Positions 61,714 to 64,000 of a DNA stretch of 64,000 nucleotides are shown piece by piece (the stretch's first letter is position 1; every line of letters starts with the position of its first letter). This stretch comes from Trochalopteron elliotii. Lineage: Eukaryota > Chordata > Aves > Passeriformes > Leiothrichidae. The translations under genes and the position numbers were made by a program. The notes beneath the pieces are model-generated. The model saw only the letters and a list, made by a program, of their open reading frames with translations, had not been told where the DNA came from and did no database searches. The DNA is taken from the NCBI GenBank assembly GCA_024734555.1, contig JANPWX010000098.1, positions 124,001 to 188,000 of the forward strand, given 5' to 3'.

Positions 61714-64000
61714 ATAATTTGAAAAATGAAGAGACTTCACGATTCATTTTCTGTATTGTAGAGGAGAGGAGGCAGAGAGATCTGTACCTTAGTGACAGAG
61801 GGTCACTAAGCTGGCTTTTCCATCTATTTCAGTTTTCTCTTGGCACAACAAGAAGTAACAGCCCTATTTCAGTGGCTGGAAAAAAATTTCTAAATGCAAT
61901 ATGTTTAAGTAGTGTGAAATTTAAGTGATTTGTGGTTCATCTAGATGAAAGATGCTACAGAGATGTGAAATCTTTGTCTTCATTATGACAAAAGATCATT
62001 GTATTGCAAACAGTATGAATTATGAATGAAAAGACAGCCTGTTGGCCTCTGGTAGAAGTGCTTCAGATAGACCCACAGTAAATATGACAAATAGACTCAC
62101 TATACTGTAGCAGCAATCTGCTTCTCTGTACTTAATGTTTCCACTCAGTTGTTACTTTCCCTCCAGGATGAGACACCTGTCTATAAAGAGGCTACACTTA
62201 TTTTTGTTAATCTCTGTTAGTTTAAGCATTTCGTTATACATGTTTACCTACACCAGCAGGGAAATATTTGTGCCCATTCAGTCCAACCTCTATCCTGGAG
62301 CAGACTGTCATTATTTTTCAACAAATCTTGTCATCATTTCATCTAATCTGTATAATATAATCTTTGAGACCAGTGAAGGACCACTGGTCCACTACCACTT
62401 TCAGAATGAAAGAATAATTCTTTCTGGTTCTCTTGGATGACTGCAAAGGGGAAACTTCCTACAAATAAAACTTCTTCTACCAAAACAACAGCCTAACAAA
62501 AGGCAGGCATAGAAATCTCTTTTGTGTTGTCTTTGTTATTTATCAAAATATTAGAGTTTTTTTCAATTGTTGAAAATAATAATTCATAGGTTATCAAGGA
62601 AGGAAGCAAAGGATGGTTGCTGTTGCCTGAATCCTCTGCACCGGTCCAAGAGAACTGTTTTCCCCAAACTAGTCCTCTTCTCTCTTAAAATGATGTGAAT
62701 ACTTCATGAAAGAGCCAGACATCCAACATGTTGAATGTGACAGTGTTGAAACACTGCTTTTCCAGTTCTATCACTATGTGTTTGCATTTGTCTCATGAAG
62801 AGAAGTTTCCAAGTTCTCAAAGGATGTAAAAACTATTTTTTCAACTGTCATATTTGCTGTTTTCATGCCTGAAAAGTGGCTAGTTTAGTTGCCACCAGAA
62901 AATTATATGCTTTCCATGAGGCAGATAATGCAGCCCAAAATCAGTGTTTTCTTTGATCTTTGTTTTACTTATAGCAGCTTTCAAATACTGAATAGTTTAA
63001 AATATGTGCAACTAATATATTGTTGCACATTCACCAAAGAAGTTAACAATTTGCTTTAGTTCTGTCTTTTATAAACCAGGCTTATATAAGCTAGGCACAA
63101 TCACATACACAGTCCCTGTCATCGAAACATAAGGAATGCCAAATACAAGTTCACTGAAGTCACAACACAATGTACTACATGAAATACACAAGACAGAAAA
63201 ATTAACCTGTGTAGGTGAGTTCTCTGAATGTTCTTGGCTTTAATATACTCAGAAAAACCTTGATTATACGTGTAAAAAAGAATCACTTATTGAGCAGCTG
63301 TAGCAAAAATACCCCAAAACAAACAAAACCCAAGACATTTATTACTACTTCTATAATGTCCAAAAGCTTGCCAAAATTCAGTACTTTGTAGAACAAACAG
63401 TACAATGCACTCTATGTTTGGAACACTTATCTTCCTCTTTTATTATTGATGTGGCTTATTAGAGATGTCTGATTTTTTTTTTTTATATAATGCTTTTCAG
63501 AGGTTGCTTTAAAAAATATCTTTAATAATTGAATTGGGGGAAAAAAGGGGATAAAGAAAGGAATCAAAGTAGAAATTGTTTTTCCCAGGAGTTAAAGTTT
63601 CTGACCTTTTCTGAAGCCTAAAATCAGAGATTAGCCAAGGCAATTAAAAACCAATATTTTTCAAAATAACAAAACATTTTGGTTTTTTCAGTAGGAAAAG
63701 GCATCTGAGGAGCCCAGTTTGGGAATTAGGAGTTTAATATAATTTCAGAGAAAAGATACTTGGATGGACATTAGGAATACTACAGTAAATTTCCTAGATT
63801 ATAGATGATGTACTAATCAATGCTGGTATTAATTTGCATGCATATTACCAAAGAACTAGAATTATGAAGCGTTCCTGCCCTTTGTATGTGACTTCATGTA
63901 CTGGTTCCTGAAACACGTTAGTAAGTGTCCTACAGAGCAAATATTGGAGCAGATTTTAGCAGAAGTTTTTAACATATATAGGTGAACAACCATCTGTCCT

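Larger units (their letters stand above)
53415..64000. other. Intergenic, no gene recognised
   Basis: About 10.6 kb without a supportable gene. Small tandem or direct repeats are listed separately. Open frames (for example 55863-56081, 57868-58205, 60423-60623, 62135-62440) are short, overlap on opposite strands and carry no motif I recognise. ZP4 and CHRM3, the usual downstream neighbours in vertebrates, are not visible here. Confidence 0.7.

Noticed and set aside
62135..62440. 101-codon plus-strand frame, possible membrane protein or CR1 piece
   Set aside because: The hydrophobic start is typical of T-rich DNA, no family was recognised, and the resemblance to CR1 around 62278-62300 was too weak.

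Overview
The window is vertebrate nuclear DNA, most probably avian or another sauropsid. It is AT-rich and lightly repeated. The recognisable transposons are degenerate CR1-type LINE tails, the typical background repeat of bird and reptile genomes. Twenty canonical GT-AG exons are spliced through introns of only 0.4-3.9 kb.

Positions 192 to 34086 on the + strand carry the 3' part of one gene, RYR2, which encodes the cardiac ryanodine receptor, the Ca2+-release channel of the sarcoplasmic/endoplasmic reticulum. Counting back from the stop, and taking the large exon at 7876-9179 as human exon 90, the exons correspond to human exons 86-105. The junctions and reading frame are continuous throughout. 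In order they encode the end of the central/core solenoid (192-6995), the EF-hand pair, divergent region 1 and auxiliary helices (exon 90), a charged linker (exons 91-92), S1 and the S1-S2 luminal loop (93-94), S2 and the S2-S3 cytoplasmic domain (94-98), S3-S4 (99), S5 and the luminal pore turret (100), the selectivity filter and S6 (101-102), and the zinc-binding C-terminal domain (103-105). No frameshift or premature stop is visible, so this looks like a functional locus. The 5' part of the gene lies outside the window.

The 3' UTR runs from 34087 to roughly 35280, with an AATAAA signal at 35256. The remaining ~28.7 kb (35.3-64 kb) contains no coding exon I can support. It holds two old CR1 pieces (39.5 kb minus strand, 42.4 kb plus strand), a TA microsatellite at 53.4 kb and several short tandem repeats. 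The open frames there lack splice context and recognisable domains. In vertebrates the neighbouring genes downstream of RYR2 are usually ZP4 and CHRM3, but I see no exon of either.

I found no novel multi-gene system. The points worth a second look are RYR2 details (alternative acceptors, a divergent luminal loop, in-frame read-through of two donors and an intronic poly(A)-like signal), some intronic inverted or direct repeats, and a few GC-rich patches I cannot explain.
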